In this document: positions 1-11,325 of the stretch, one piece after another
Numbering within the stretch: the stretch's first letter is position 1
Layout: the number at the start of each line of letters is the position of its first letter
NCBI RefSeq assembly: GCF_023053635.1
Contig: NC_086173.1
Coordinates: 144,493,197 to 144,557,196, forward strand
Direction of reading: 5' to 3'
DNA length: 64,000 bases
DNA from: Elgaria multicarinata webbii
Lineage: Eukaryota; Chordata; Lepidosauria; Squamata; Anguidae
The notes under the pieces: model-generated
What the model was told of the DNA's origin: nothing
The model's database searches: none
What the model saw: only the letters and a program-made list of their open reading frames with translations
Program-made: the position numbers and the translations under genes

Positions 1-373
1 GGGGTTTTGTGTGGAAGGACAGGGTGCTGCGATCAGTTCTGGCACTCAGAGCAAATTTCTGGGCTCAGAATGCTGTAATCATAAGTGTATGTCTTTTGCA
101 CCAGGCTCCAGTTGGCAGATCTCTGGGGCAGGGTGTTGCTAGTAAAAAATAAATAAAACAGATCCTTCAAGCCTGGAGTTTGCCCGCTCCTACAGGCCCC
201 TCTAGCCACGGCTTTGGATTAGCACTGGGCTACCAATGAGGTCCTTGGCTCCTGCCGTATCATTTGCCATGGCAAAAACAATCAGGAACTTTGTTGTACC
301 CTTCCTATGAAATGGTCCTGCATTGTATTTCTATTTTTTAAATGTAATTAAGTCCCTCCTCCAATTGTGTTTA

Positions 374-473
374 ACTACAGCTCCCATCATCTTCAGCCAA
401 TGAGGTCATGTTTTGGGGGATGGTGGGTGTTGCAGTCCAATGAACCTGGAAGGCAACAGGTTGGGGAAGGCTG
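374..473. repeat. hAT-like palindromic MITE fragment
   Basis: The segment carries 'ctacagctcccatcat' near the left and 'ggcaacaggttggggaagg' near the right. This is the arrangement of the abundant reptile MITE with a 'ctacaactcccatcat' core. Related copies lie at about 14.2, 23.6, 49.5, 53.8 and 54.1 kb. It is old, with several mismatches. Confidence 0.55.
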
Positions 474-1579
474 CTTGCTTTAAAGTATGGGAGCTGCCCA
501 TAAGAATTTGTTTTGCAACCATCCTTCTAGTCCTGAACTGTATTTCCATGGCTGTTAATAAAATTAAGCCTGCAGTCCTACCCACAGGTACTAGAGAGTA
601 AGTCCTATAAAACACAGAGGGACTTACCAATGTGTTTAGAATTGTGCTACACAGAAATTCACGGTGATGGGGCCACCAATGTCTATGTGCCACATTAGCC
701 AAGGAAGTAAATGCCATATTCAGAGGCAGCATACTTGGAGGTATGCTTGCAGGGGCAGGGTGGGGGATGCAAGGGATTAGCTTGTTTTCCTTGTGGACTC
801 CCTAGAAGCATCTGGCTGACCACTGTTGGAGACAGGAGACTAGAGCAAATGGATCTTTGTCAAGTTATGTCTTATGTTCAGTTATATCCAGATAGTGCTT
901 AACACCGAACTGGAATCTGAAGGATTGTATCTAGCACTGAGTAAAATCCATGTGTCAGTGATTCATATGTTGCATTATTAGTGGGACAAGCAGGAGCAGG
1001 AGCATCTGCTGTTCTTGCAAAGAATGTATTGGTCCTAAAATAGCAGTTGTGGGTGGAAGAGGTTATATTAGGAGCAATCCTGCTATCTTACCTCCCCTGC
1101 CAGTGCTTAAGGTAGGAGTTAATCCTATTGATATCCCCAACTATCTTATCAAAGAACCAGATAGCCTCAGCATTTTATGGGTAAGCCATTACCCCCAGGT
1201 GACTGGAGAAACTTTGAAAATGTCTTTATTCCAAATCGTAATTTCTTTCCCCTTCCGAATCCCAGCATACTGTTTCGAGCTTTGTCAAGCTGAGAAAAGA
1301 AGGCTGCAGAAATGGTTTCTTGGTCTTTTTTTGTGATTTCCTTTGCGTCAAAAAAAATATTGTTTTTCAGATTTTTTTTATTTGTATTCTCAGGTGACAA
1401 TATTTGGAAAGAAAACTTTAGATTTCTTCAGCTGTTTTGATTTTCATATCAAGTTGCTGAAAAACTAAAGAAAAAATGAGATTAAGTCATTACAAATGAA
1501 CAATAAAGGTTTTTTTTAAAAAAATGCTTTGCCAAAATTGAGAAGGAACAACAATGGAAGAAGGGGATTCCCTTCTTCA

Positions 1580-1617
1580 AGTGTGTGTGTGTCTGTCTGT
1601 CTGTCTGTGAGAGAGAG
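1580..1617. repeat. GT/CTGT/GA compound microsatellite
   Basis: Runs of gt, then ctgt, then ga are read directly. Apart from this and the MITE at 374, I see no feature from position 1 to about 2120. Confidence 0.85.
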
Positions 1618-2120
1618 ATGTGAATACATACATGTAAGGATACATAGATGTGGGGTCATGGGGAGAAAAGTGAAGAATGTGGGAATGTGTATACTGTATA
1701 TGTGAGGTGGGGTGAGGAGGGATTGGAAAGAAGAAGGAGATGTTGGATCATGGGAGATTGGAACAGGGCGGAGCATCTCGTCTGCCTAGTTTTGTACACA
1801 TGCAAAAGTGTAAGGGAATGTATATGTGAGTATTTGTGTGGAGACCAAAAGGATGTGTGTGCAGAGGTGGCTCAGTGACCCCCTGCCTGTTCTCCCACCC
1901 ACTTGTGGCAGAGAGAACCCCAGCAAACAAGTACATTTGCACATTTGCTCCAATGTGGAGCTGATGAATGCCACGCATGGTCTTCTGATGTCCTCCAATG
2001 GCCCCACCAATCTTAGTGGGCACCAGCTTCAAGGGGTGTGTGGGTGGGTGTGGGTATGAGGGAGTGAACTAGGAGAACAGGAGTGGGAAGATATTCCTCC
2101 CTCTCTTTTCCCACTCCATC

Positions 2121-2194
2121 ACAATTTTATATATATAATATTTAAAAATTGTGATATATATATAGATATATATATATATAGATATATATATATG
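2121..2194. repeat. AT-rich low-complexity tract
   Basis: Alternating TA/GATA tract with a short inverted repeat (aatttt...aaaatt) at its left side. Low-complexity DNA with no gene content. Confidence 0.8.
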
Positions 2195-2410
2195 ATGCTC
2201 TCACACTGGATTCCTTGTGGTCTCTCATTCAGAGGGCTAATTCAGTGCCAGCTCCAGGTTTCTGAGGCCCCATGGGCAAGGTCTCCTCCCTGTGACCCCT
2301 CCCTCAGCAAGTAGCTGCTGTTGCTCCTCCTCCTCTTTCTCATCATTGCTACCACTTGCTTGCTTGATTGGCAGGGACCCAGGGAGCAAGTAGGCCGGGG
2401 CGTCTGCTGC

Positions 2411-2449
2411 TCCTCCTCCTCCTCCTCCTCCTCCTCCTCCTCCTCCTCC
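2411..2449. repeat. (TCC)n microsatellite
   Basis: About 13 units of TCC. It generates artefactual poly-Ser, poly-Gly and poly-Glu reading frames in several frames. None of those is credible as a gene. Confidence 0.95.
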
Positions 2450-2699
2450 CCACCACCACTGCGTGGGCCAGAGCCAGGGGCATGTGAACAAACAGGTTGC
2501 AATGAGGAAGAGGAGGAGCAAGTCTAGGGGGCTGTTGCCAGTGGGCCCCTACTGGGCTATGGGCCTACCCTTAGTGCTGGTCCTGGCCTACTCGGCAGCA
2601 GCAGACCCCATGTGCTTATTACTCCTTTGTAACTTTATCTCTGACCAGTTCATTGTTGTTCTTGTTCTAGGAAAACTGATTGAGTGGGCTGACATGTAA

Positions 2700-2868
2700 C
2701 TAAAAACAACAAAGAGCTTTGCGGCACATCTGATTAATTAAGATTATCATCCACAGAAGCTTATATGCCATAAAAGTGGGCTGTTGTCCATGAAAGCTCA
2801 TTTATTAATTACATTTCTATACCACCCAATCGCCAGAGTTCTTTGGCTATAAATAAATAACATAAATT
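2700..2868 (-). repeat. Dispersed repeat plus L2-like LINE 3' end
   Basis: The stretch to about 2800 contains 'gagctttgcggcac' and 'gaagcttatatgcc', matching a dispersed family also seen near 20.76 and 59.24 kb. From 2801 it reads 'ttacatttctataccaccca', the reverse complement of the common L2-type LINE tail. Confidence 0.5.
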
Positions 2869-2996
2869 TCTCTGCCATAATAAATGTAGCCTTTAAGGTG
2901 CAGCAAGACTCTAGTTTTGCCACCACAGACAAAGTACTGGGTTAGATGGACCCATGGTCCAACCTCAGTATAAGGCAGCCTTCCTATGTTCCTAAT

Positions 2997-3048
2997 GTGG
3001 TGGCGTAGTGGGTAGAGTGTTGGACTGGGAGTTGGGAGATCTGGGTTT

Positions 3049-3092
<44 letters not shown>

Positions 3093-3575
3093 TTACATTT
3101 TTATACCACCCAATAGCTGAAGCTCTCTGGGCGGTTCACAAAAATTAAAATCATGAAGAGCATAAAAACAACCAACAATCTAAAAACACAAATACAAAAT
3201 ACAATATAAAAAGTACAACCAGGCTAAAACCACACAGCAAAAATTGATATAGGTTAAAATATGGAATTAAAACAGCAAAGTTTAGATTTAAGTTAATAGG
3301 TATTAAAATACTGAGAAAATAAAAAGGTCTTCAGCTGGCGATAGAAGGAATACAGTGTAGGCGCCAGCCAAACCTCTCCGGGGAGCTCGTTCCACAGAGG
3401 AGAAAGCCCTCCTCCTAGTAGCCAACTGCCTCACTTCCTTTGTCAGGGGCTCACAGAGAGGACCCCTGTGGATGATCTTATTTCTAGTCCCCACTTGGCC
3501 ATGAAGCTCCCTGGGTGACTCTAGGTCTGTCCCTGACTCTCAGCCTCACCTACCTCAGGTTGTTCTGAGGATAAA
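2997..3575 (+). repeat. tRNA-derived SINE split by an L2 insertion
   Basis: The left half (2997-3047) contains 'tggcgtagtgggtagagtgt'. The right half (about 3486-3575) contains 'ccatgaagctccctgggtga' and 'caggttgttctgaggataaa'. An uninterrupted relative lies at 29880-30195. The middle is a separate L2 3' end, so the SINE is older than that insertion. Confidence 0.65.
3048..3485 (-). repeat. L2-type LINE 3' end inserted in a SINE
   Basis: Begins with a (TTTA)n tail and 'cccaatagctgaagctctct', the reverse complement of the L2 3' end. Its minus strand still reads a remnant of the ORF2 C-terminus with 'LTKEVRQLATRR' and 'AFSSVERAPRRGLAGAY' (3303-3494). 5'-truncated, as is usual for LINEs. Confidence 0.75.
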
Positions 3576-3576
3576 G

Positions 3577-3941
3577 TATAGAATCATAGAATCAGAGAAT
3601 AGTAGATTTGGAAGGGGCCTATAAGACCATCAAGTCAAACCCCCTGCTCAATGCCTCTTGAATGCCTGTAGTGTGGGAGAGCCCACAACCTCCCTAGGTA
3701 ACTGGTTCCATTGTCGTACTGCTCTAACAGTCAGGAAGTTTTTCCTGATGTCCAGCCGGAATCTGGCTTCCTGTAACTTGAGCCCATTATTCCATGTCCT
3801 GCACTCTGGGAGGATCAAGAAGAGATCCTGGCCCTCCTCTGTGTGACAACCTTTTAAGTATTTGAAGAGTGCTTTCAAGTATTTGAGAGTCTCCCCTCAG
3901 TTATCTCTTCTCCAGGCTAAACATGCCCAGGATCATGGTTT
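3577..3941 (-). repeat. CR1 LINE 3' fragment
   Basis: Starts with 'atagaatcatagaatca' (reverse complement of the CR1 terminal octamer) and ends in 'ctccaggctaaacatgccca'. The minus strand encodes the CR1 ORF2 end with '[20 protein letters not shown]'. 5'-truncated. Confidence 0.9.
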
Positions 3942-4475
3942 CTTGGAGAAGAAAAGGTGGGATATAAATGTAATAATAAAATCAAAATCAGTGTATTCAA
4001 GAATGGGCCTTTGGCCATTGCTTAATCCTCTTCTCTCCCAGTTCTCACATTCAACTGAAATGGACTGCTAACCTTGAAACCTTCTGGTTAGAAATGAGGG
4101 TGGATATGAGACTCAAGATTTATATAAGGCAGACGGTGGATTGCATCAGTGTTAGCCCTACGTAGAGCAGACCCATTGAAATGAATGAACTTCAGTTAGA
4201 ATAATACTTGACCCAAGCCCGAAAGTAATATGAGTGATGAGCAGCTCGACTTGTGTTTAAGGAATGCTAGGGTTCCACTCTGGAATGTCTGAAATAATAA
4301 CGCGTTGAATGAGTTCCCCTGAGCGCCTGCAGAGCGCTTTCCCTAAACATCCCTGAGGAGCCACGCACAGCAGCCAGAACTCTCCCCGGGATCACGACTA
4401 AGCGTTCCCAACAGGGCGAACCCCATCGCGGGCACGTCTCACTTCAGACTCGGCGGCGCTGGATGCTTGGGCTGC

Positions 4476-4583
4476 GGCCGCCAGAGGGCCCTTGTGGCGA
4501 TTGCTGCTCTCTTTGTCAGTTCGGGATTGGGGTTGAGCTTCCTAGGTCAGGGTCTGTGGCGGCGGCGGCTTCTTCCTCCATCG
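4476..4583 (+). promoter_or_regulatory. ZNF-1 promoter signature (CTCF-like core and two blocks)
   Basis: Three conserved blocks lie in a CpG-rich stretch (about 4.31-4.93 kb). They are a CTCF-like core CCGCCAGAGGGC at 4478-4489 (11 of 12 to CCASYAGRKGGC), a TTGAGCTTCCTAGGTCAG block ending at 4550, and CCTCCATCG at 4575-4583. The same order and strand recur before the other three zinc-finger genes. The transcription start is presumably nearby. The first-exon donor was not settled; GCG|GTGAAA at 4848/4849 is one option. Confidence 0.75.
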
Positions 4584-6394
4584 GAAAGCCGGAGAAGTCC
4601 GGGCGCAGCTTGGGCAGGAAGGGCGTGCAGCGCGCTGGTCCCCGCGGCTCTCCATCTGGCTGCGCCCCTGGAAGACGCGCAGCGGACCCTGGAGCGGCTG
4701 GTGACTCCGCGAGGGAGCGAGCAGGCCGGCAGGGTCTCTAAGGCACCTCCGATCCCCGAGGGAGGCCCCGCACGGGCTGCGAGCCGGAATCTCCTCTTCT
4801 TAAGCACCAATGAGAGACGGCCGGGTGGGCAGCAGCAGCAACCATGCGGTGAAAGGCGAGCGGGGTTGGGAAGAGGAGCGGGGAGACAAAGCGCCCCGAT
4901 GGGTCAAGGCGTGATCACGGACTGGAATTCATTTCCACAGGATGCCAAAGTTAGAAAATTTAAAGGCGCATTTCTTTTTATTTATTTGAAATTATTTTTA
5001 GGCTGCTTGTCAGGGTAGAATTCTATGCATGTTGGCTCAGACATAAATCCTATTAAATTCAGTGGGATTTACTCCCAGGTAAATTAAGACTGCAACCTTA
5101 CAGGATGATCCTCTGCTGCATGGCTATTCCGAAGTCTCGCTGAAGTCCCAAGTAAATGCGCTTAGAACTGCAGGCTTCAGGAGAAGAGGAGACGGGGGAG
5201 AATTTCAGGCTTCATTTCTCAGGCTGCTTCCAGATGAGACTTTTATTGTGCAATTGCACTGCCTCGTTCACGGAGTTTTACGGGATAGAGGTGGCAGGGT
5301 GGGTGTGTCCAGAACCGGTCATCTTCCACTTGTAACTTTCCCAGGTTTTCTTACCACTTCTGTTGTCGTTTTCTTACCCCAGGTAAGAAAGAAATTAAAA
5401 ATGGAATAGCTGCATACTGCCTTGGCATTGTGAGTGCTAGGAGCCCTCCGTCTGGAAGCTCCTCATGTTTATTGGCCATGGGTTGGATCTAGGATCTGCC
5501 TTCTTCAAGAGGACAGGCTCTGTTCGCAGAAGACCCCTCTGCCTGATTTGGGGGGATCTCCCCACACACACACACACACACCAGAGCTCCTCCCATTCCG
5601 CAGGGTCTCCAGACTCTCTGTGTAGCATTTTCTGGGGGCTGGAGAGGCTACCGTGGGAAGGAGGTCTTGTCCATGTCTACCAGAGCAGTTGATCCAGCAT
5701 AAATCTGGATCCAATCCCATGTTAGGAAACAAAACATCCATGTTCAGAAGCTGGGGGGTGGGGAAGTCCTTCCTTACCTTTTACTTCCCTTTCTCTCCGT
5801 AATGCATCCTGCCATTTACTTTATTATTATATATAAAATATAAAATAATATAATATACTTTAGATTTAAAGTGTTTTCTTGTTTTAATCTTTGTACAGAG
5901 CTTAGTAACTTTTGGTGCTTTGTAAATAATAATAAGCAGCAGGCAAGAGCGGTCCCTATTATTGCAGTTGTGTATTATTTCCTGTTTACACTACCTCTGC
6001 GAATGCATGGCTCTTTAAAAAGAAGGAGAGCGCAGGTCCCTATGCTGAACTAAACCTAGGCACAAGGCAGAGGGAGATGGAGATGAGGAAAACATGCAAC
6101 CCCCTTAGGGCCTAGTCTCAGTATTCTAATTAAGCCTATGGTGCTATTCTTATGCAAAGCTTTTGAGCTTCTCAGGGGCATGTGGCTTGCCACTGAAGGC
6201 AATCACAGGACTAGAGTTAAAATACCTGTTAGGTTGAGCTATCTTTACACCTCTTCCTCCCAAGTTTGCTGTCATCTTGGGCCCCGCACCAACTTTGGAA
6301 AGACTTGCGTCAGGGAAATGACCTCTCTGCCTCCACCCCTATATTGTAGACGGCAGGCATTGGCTGAGGCTGATTGAGAGCAGCTTGCTTAAGG

Positions 6395-6714
6395 TAGGGT
6401 GACCATATGAAAAGGAGGACAGGGCTCCTGTATCTTTAACAGTTGTATTGAAAAGGAAATTTCAGCAGGTGTCATTTGTATATATGGGGAACCTGGTGAA
6501 ATTCCCTCTTCATCACAACAGTTAAAGCTGCAGGTGCCCTGCCCTCTCTTAAATCTGGTCACTCTAGTATAGCTCCTGCACCTTTAACTGTTGTGATGAA
6601 GAGGGAATTTCACCAGGTTCTCCATATGTACAAATGACACCTGCTGAAATTCCCTTTTCTGCGCAACTGTTAAAGATACAGGAGCCCTGTCCTCCTTTTC
6701 ATAGGGTCACCCTA
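6395..6714. mobile_element. Palindromic MITE, 320 bp, 7-bp target duplication
   Basis: Terminal inverted repeats begin TAGGGTGACCATATGAAAAG on the left and pair with a matching right arm ending CACCCTA. The whole element is a long imperfect palindrome ('ttaacagttg', 'gaaatttcagcaggtgtcat', mirrored). Flanks CTTAAGG and CGTAAGG match at 6 of 7. No transposase. Family members: 33428-33739, 59297-59890 (split), and fragments at 13.7, 62.1 and 63.4 kb. Confidence 0.85.
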
Positions 6715-6802
6715 CGTAAGGCCAGCTAGTTTGTTTTTGGCAGTCTCATAGCCACTAAGCTACTCCACCCCCATCTCCACTCCAGTTCTTGATTAAACTA
6801 AG

Positions 6803-6950
6803 GCCGTTTTTACACCTGTCTTTTTTCCAGGGATTGTCCCGGGATCATCCCTGTGTATGCAAATGACACACAGGGGATCCCAGGAGCAGGCAGGGACTAT
6901 CCCTCCATTTTCCTGGGATAATCCTTAGCTGTAGAAAGGGCCTAAGGCAC
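6803..6950. mobile_element. GC-rich palindromic MITE
   Basis: Contains 'gggattgtcccgggatcatc', 'aaatgacacacagggga' and 'gggactatccc'. The arms pair with each other. A better-preserved relative is at 48040-48167. Confidence 0.6.
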
Positions 6951-7569
6951 ACTCCAATGCATGGACAATGCTGGGAGTTGTAGGACTTTTTTCTTTCTAA
7001 ACATGCATAGGTTTGTGCCCTTAGCCAGCGTAATTATCACCCTAGTTCTATATTCACAACTGCCAACAACTTAGTTCTATACTCATCACTAACACAGATC
7101 CAAATTGCCACTCAGCACTTAAGCGTACATGGAAAAGAGTAGAAGCCCTCTTTTTATTTGATCACAGTCATACTGAAGCATGCCACAAAAGCGATGTAGT
7201 GAGAGGGATTTCAATGTGTTAAAAGTAAGCTTTTAAAACAAAATTCTTTCAGATAGGATTTGGATTTCCACTAGCATGTTTTCAGGATACAATGCTGATT
7301 CTAGTACTCCCATAACAGAGGCACTGTCCTTAGAATGTTTTGTTGTTGTTGTCATTCTTGGACAACTTGATGTTCCCAGAGATGTATACAGCTGTGGAAC
7401 AATTTCTGACACGTCAATTTCCATTTTTATCTCTGATCTCCAGAGAAAATTGTTATCACACTTGCTTTTTAAATAATACTGAGAATTTACAGTTGGTTTT
7501 GCATATTGCCTCCAGTGTCAGACGCAATATGTCTCTGAAAATCAGTTGCTAGAGAACACAAGCGGGAGA

Positions 7570-7870
7570 GTGTTGTTGCAATGCTGTCCTGTGGTTGCCT
7601 TCCTGAGGAACATCTAGTTGGCCACCATGGAACAGAATACTGGACTAGATCAGTTCTTTGGTCTGATCCAGAAGGACTTTTCTGATGTTCTTATAATATA
7701 TATTTAAATAATATCCTGCTGTTTCTTCAGTTCACTCAAAAGTAGCTTACAACAAATCATTAAAACAATACATATCAAACCACAAACCAATAAACTAAAA
7801 GACAGACAACAGAAAAAACAGAATAATTGAATAAATAACCCCAGCAGGATAGAAACAGCAGTAATACATT
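7570..7870. repeat. CR1-like tail followed by L2-like tail
   Basis: 7570-7700 reads 'tggactagatcagttc' and 'ctgatgttcttat', typical of the end of one CR1 subfamily on the + strand. 7700-7870 contains an AT-rich LINE tail on the - strand ('gtagcttacaacaaatca'). Confidence 0.6.
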
Positions 7871-8393
7871 TTAAAAAAAGGATTAACTCCTATTCATCTG
7901 GAATCCAAAGTTGTTGTGCATGTGACATCGTTGGAGTGAACTTGAATATGCATCTCTGGCTGCATTTACTTGGAAGTGACGTAGTCCCTCTTCTCATATA
8001 TCCACCACAGGGGGAATTGTGTCTTCATGGTTCACTAGGGCATTCGGTTGAGTGATGCTAAGAAGAGGGGGTGATGATCAGGTGGAAAAAAACCCACCTG
8101 ATTGACTCTGCCAACCTGGTTGCTTTATTCACACACAAGTGACAGCAACAAAGGATCACATCTCTCTCAGGTAACTGGCTTCCCATGCCACTGTGGGCAC
8201 ATGTAGAGGGCCTGAGGAAGCAGGGTTACATTCTTATTAGTTTTGGCCGTGGTGGATAGATATGTATAAAGTGGGTGCCACAGCATCTGATGTTTGAAAA
8301 TTATGCTTCCTCAGATATAGCGGACAACACAGAAGAGGACGCCGTGCCATGGAAGACCGATGGCAGAGTCCCTCCCATTGAAAACCTGGGAAG

Positions 8394-9338
8394 ATGCTAA
8401 CCACCACTCCTGAGTGCAGCCAGTCCCGCGAAAGCAACTGCAAGGCGAAAGCCGGAGAAGAGGGGATGCCGCGGACCCGGCCAGCGAAAGCCGTTCAAGG
8501 CATCAGGAAGCGCAAAGACTTTGTGGTGTATCAGGGCACTCAGGCGGAAGAGAAACCAAACATCTGCATTGAGTGTGGGAAAACCTTCAGCCAGAACTCC
8601 AGCCTGGTCAACCACCGGAGGACGCACTCGGATGAAAAGCCATACAAATGCCCCGACTGCGGGAAGAGCTTTGGGGTCAGCTCCAGCCTGAACAGACATC
8701 AGAGAATCCACACGGGCGAGAAGCCCTATAAATGCAGTGAGTGTGGCAAAAGGTTCAATGACAAATCCAACCTCACCCAGCACCAGCGCATCCACACGGG
8801 CGAAAAGCCCTACAAGTGCATTGACTGTGGCAAATGCTTCAGCCGCAGCTCCCACAAGAAACACCACCTGCGGCACCCACTGGGGAAGAAGCTGAGCAAA
8901 GGGGGGCAGGCGGAGGGGGCTTGCGCAGCAGCCAGCACCAAGCCCAAGGCCAAACGGAACGTGGAGGTGCTGAACACGTGCACGGAGTGCTGGCAGAGCT
9001 TCAGCCAGAACGCCGACCTCATCAAGCACATGCGCATCCACACTGGGGAGAAGCCCTACCAGTGCAACGTCTGCGAAAAGAGCTTCAGTGTCAGCTCCAA
9101 CCTCTTCAGGCACCAGAGGATCCACACGGGGGAGAAGCCGTACGTGTGCTCCGACTGTGGCAAGAGATTCACCGACAAGTCCACCTTGGTTCAGCACCAG
9201 AGAATCCACACCGGGGAGAAGCCCTACGCCTGCCGATTTTGTGGCAAGAGCTTTAGCCACAGCTCCCACCACAAGAGACATGAAAAGATCCACAAGGGGG
9301 AGTACCCTTTATTGTCTTACCCTGCCCCACTGAGCTAG
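8394..9338 (+). CDS. ZNF-1, C2H2 zinc-finger protein, 314 aa
   Basis: Predicted nuclear DNA-binding protein. The last exon starts after the acceptor 'ttatgcttcctcag' (AG at 8313-8314), and the whole frame is in this exon. An in-frame TGA at 8379-8381 lies upstream, so the ATG at 8394 (A at -3) is the likely start. A 10-codon upstream frame begins at 8349 and ends at that TGA. Fingers by first Cys to last His: 58-78, 86-106, 114-134, 142-161, then a Lys/Ala-rich linker, then 196-216, 224-244, 252-272, 280-300. TGEKPY linkers join most fingers. Finger 4 has H-x2-H spacing instead of H-x3-H. The first finger after the linker has CWQSF in place of CGKSF. A basic IRKRK patch (37-41) may be a nuclear signal. 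No KRAB or SCAN is visible, so a repressor role is not implied. Closest paralogue: ZNF-2. Confidence 0.95.
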   Translation: MLTTTPECSQSRESNCKAKAGEEGMPRTRPAKAVQGIRKRKDFVVYQGTQAEEKPNICIECGKTFSQNSSLVNHRRTHSDEKPYKCPDCGKSFGVSSSLNRHQRIHTGEKPYKCSECGKRFNDKSNLTQHQRIHTGEKPYKCIDCGKCFSRSSHKKHHLRHPLGKKLSKGGQAEGACAAASTKPKAKRNVEVLNTCTECWQSFSQNADLIKHMRIHTGEKPYQCNVCEKSFSVSSNLFRHQRIHTGEKPYVCSDCGKRFTDKSTLVQHQRIHTGEKPYACRFCGKSFSHSSHHKRHEKIHKGEYPLLSYPAPLS

Positions 9339-9785
9339 CGGATCACTGGTTGCCAGAGAGATCAGAGGGGATCTGTTTTCAGGAGCCTACAACCCACTTT
9401 GAAAGCTAGCGGCAAGAGCTCAGGGCTGGGCTGGGAGGGTGCTGTGGTGACGCCATATGACTGCCAGCACACTCAACATCAGCTCATTGATTCTTGGATC
9501 AAGGGCATCTGCTCAAAATGGGACAGGCTGGGCTAATCCGCAAAGTTACATGGTAAATGTTTTCCTGGACTGTACCACTTGAGACTTCACGCGGGGAGGC
9601 AACACATATGTTCATGCTCCTCACATTAATCAAACTCCTTGCACTTTAAAAAGTAGCACGTTAGGCTGAAAGGTATCATTTTGAACATTTCTCCTTGATG
9701 TGCTAGTTTTCAGTATACAGGGAGTGGTGGGTTTCTTTTTAACCCCAAATGTAGGAGAGTATTAAACAATGTGATCCTCTGGCCT
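9339..9785 (+). other. Probable ZNF-1 3' UTR
   Basis: Unique-looking sequence after the stop. A variant polyadenylation signal ATTAAA lies at 9761-9766, followed by a GT-rich stretch. No AATAAA is seen in this interval, so the end is tentative. Confidence 0.45.
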
Positions 9786-10332
9786 GCAGTTTGAAGTGGT
9801 CTTGTCCAAGAAGGACCCATTGGTATGATTTTGCTGAATACAGATCAGCCCTTGGTGTCTATACAGAGATTCTGTCCTTTTCCTGCAGAGGCTGTTCTGG
9901 TGGTTCCTTATTCTAACTGTTCAAAAAAACCAACCTCCTACTTCCACAGTGAACTCCTCTGTTGAACGCTATTTGCTGCTTTCTGCTAACCTCAAAAAGC
10001 TTCCTGCTATCAAACAAAAACCAACCAACCAAACAAAACCCTTCTTTTCAGAGTTACACAGAGACTGCGGTTGCTGCACCTTGTCAAGCATTTCCTCAAT
10101 GAGCTAAAGAGTTTTGAGTAATGCTTGTTATTTCTAAACCTTGAAACTGTTGTGCAGGTGTTTCCTCCAGTTTTTTTCAAGCGGGGAGGGGGCACGCAAA
10201 CTGGGCCCAGTGATACCACTAACCTAAGATGTGTGCCTGCCCTGTCTTCAGATGGAGACTGAAACCACCCTGAAAACTCACAAAATGAGCAGGCCTTGGA
10301 GAAGGTTGTTGGTTATATCAGGACGCTACTTA

Positions 10333-10424
10333 CCCTTTCCATAAAACATCCTTCATAAATGTTTGTCATTCATAGAATGTCAAATATGAAACCGACCCCG
10401 TTGACCTCCACAAAATGTAGCAGA
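10333..10424 (+). other. Segment shared with the ZNF-2 3' flank
   Basis: Contains 'cataaatgtttgtcattcat', 'ttgacctcc' and 'aaaatgtagcag'. The same order is found at 21674-21761 ('gaaaatgtttgtcatttaat', 'tttgacctattgtagcag'). Both lie downstream of a sister zinc-finger gene, which fits a shared duplication unit. A shared old repeat is possible. Confidence 0.5.
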
Positions 10425-10858
10425 ACAGTTTTCCTCTCGTTCTTCTGGAACGGAGGCCAAAAGAGCACCGTCTCTTCCACATAATATGCTCCGTTTCATC
10501 ATCTCAAGCACTTGCCACATCTCAGTTATTTTCCTCTCCCTTTCTTTAAAACCATAGTTGGACAGGTTTGGTCATTTCCAATGGACACACTGGCAAGGCA
10601 TCATAAACAGGAGCATCTTTGGCCTCTCTCTGTGCATATTTAATTTGCATGCAATTAACATAATCTGCATAGAAATAACAAAGCAGAGGATTGCCAGTTC
10701 ATAGATTTGGGCTGTATTGTACTTCTTCCCTTGTGCTGTTCATGCAGTTTCTGATCTTGGACTGCCTGGGCTACCAGTTATTCGTTGAGATCTGTCTTTT
10801 ACATTGTCATTGGGTGCACTGGTGGAAGAGAGGAGATAGTCAAAATGCATATTGCGTA

Positions 10859-10960
10859 CATAGAATAACAGAATAGCAGAGTTGGAAGGGGCCTACAAGG
10901 CCATCGAGTCCAACCCCCTGCTTAATGGAGGAATCCACCCTAAAGCATCCCTGACTTTTC
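10859..10960 (-). repeat. CR1 LINE 3' end fragment
   Basis: Reads 'catagaataacagaatagca', then 'gttggaaggggcctacaagg' and 'caaccccctgcttaatgg', the reverse complement of the CR1 3' end. Confidence 0.85.
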
Positions 10961-11309
10961 CCTATTTTAGCTTGACTGAAGCTGTAAGTATTCCAACGCT
11001 GAGGATTCTCTGTTCAGCGCTTGCAAGCAGAGCAAATCCGCTTCATCTTCAGCTGTGGTTCATGGTTCAGCAACTTCAAAGGACAAGCGGCCAGTAAGAA
11101 ATGTTGCCTGTCTTCTTTAAACTTGAATAATCTTTTTGCTGTTGTTAAATTATTCGACTGCACTCCCTCCAGATCTACTTTGCTTCTTTGGGCTGCTCCT
11201 CTTGGCATGTTATGTACATGGGTTGGACAATCTGAGTACAAAATACACATGTTGCCATCAAGTACGAAGGCTGGTTGAGTGAGTGGTGTTTATGGCATGA
11301 GCAGAAGAA

Positions 11310-11325
11310 CCACTAGGTGGCACTG
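11310..11325 (+). promoter_or_regulatory. CTCF-like site, intergenic
   Basis: CCACTAGGTGGCACTG matches all 12 positions of the CTCF core CCASYAGRKGGC. It lies between ZNF-1 and ZNF-2, in the same orientation as the promoter sites. Motif match only; occupancy is unknown. Confidence 0.5.

Larger units (their letters stand above)
4931..8314 (+). other. Probable ZNF-1 intron 1: what it holds
   Basis: Holds a palindromic MITE (about 5019-5102, 'ctatgcatg' and 'gggatttactcccaggta' parts), a (CA)n tract at 5568-5582, a large palindromic MITE (6395-6714), a GC-rich palindromic MITE (about 6803-6950), a CR1-like tail (7570-7700) and an L2-like tail (7700-7870). I see no conserved exon elsewhere in it. 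The polypyrimidine tract and AG at 8313-8314 end it. Confidence 0.5.

Noticed and set aside
2237-2527. Open frames with long Gly, Glu or Ser runs
   Set aside because: Produced by the (TCC)n microsatellite.
4467-5018. 183-aa open frame in the ZNF-1 promoter region
   Set aside because: It lies in a GC-rich CpG stretch where stops are rare by chance, crosses the promoter blocks, and shows no domain.
8397-9293. 298-aa open frame on the minus strand opposite ZNF-1 (and similar ones opposite ZNF-2, ZNF-3 and ZNF-4)
   Set aside because: Low-complexity Leu/Val/Ala repeats with the 28-residue period of the fingers. They are antisense shadows of the C2H2 repeats.
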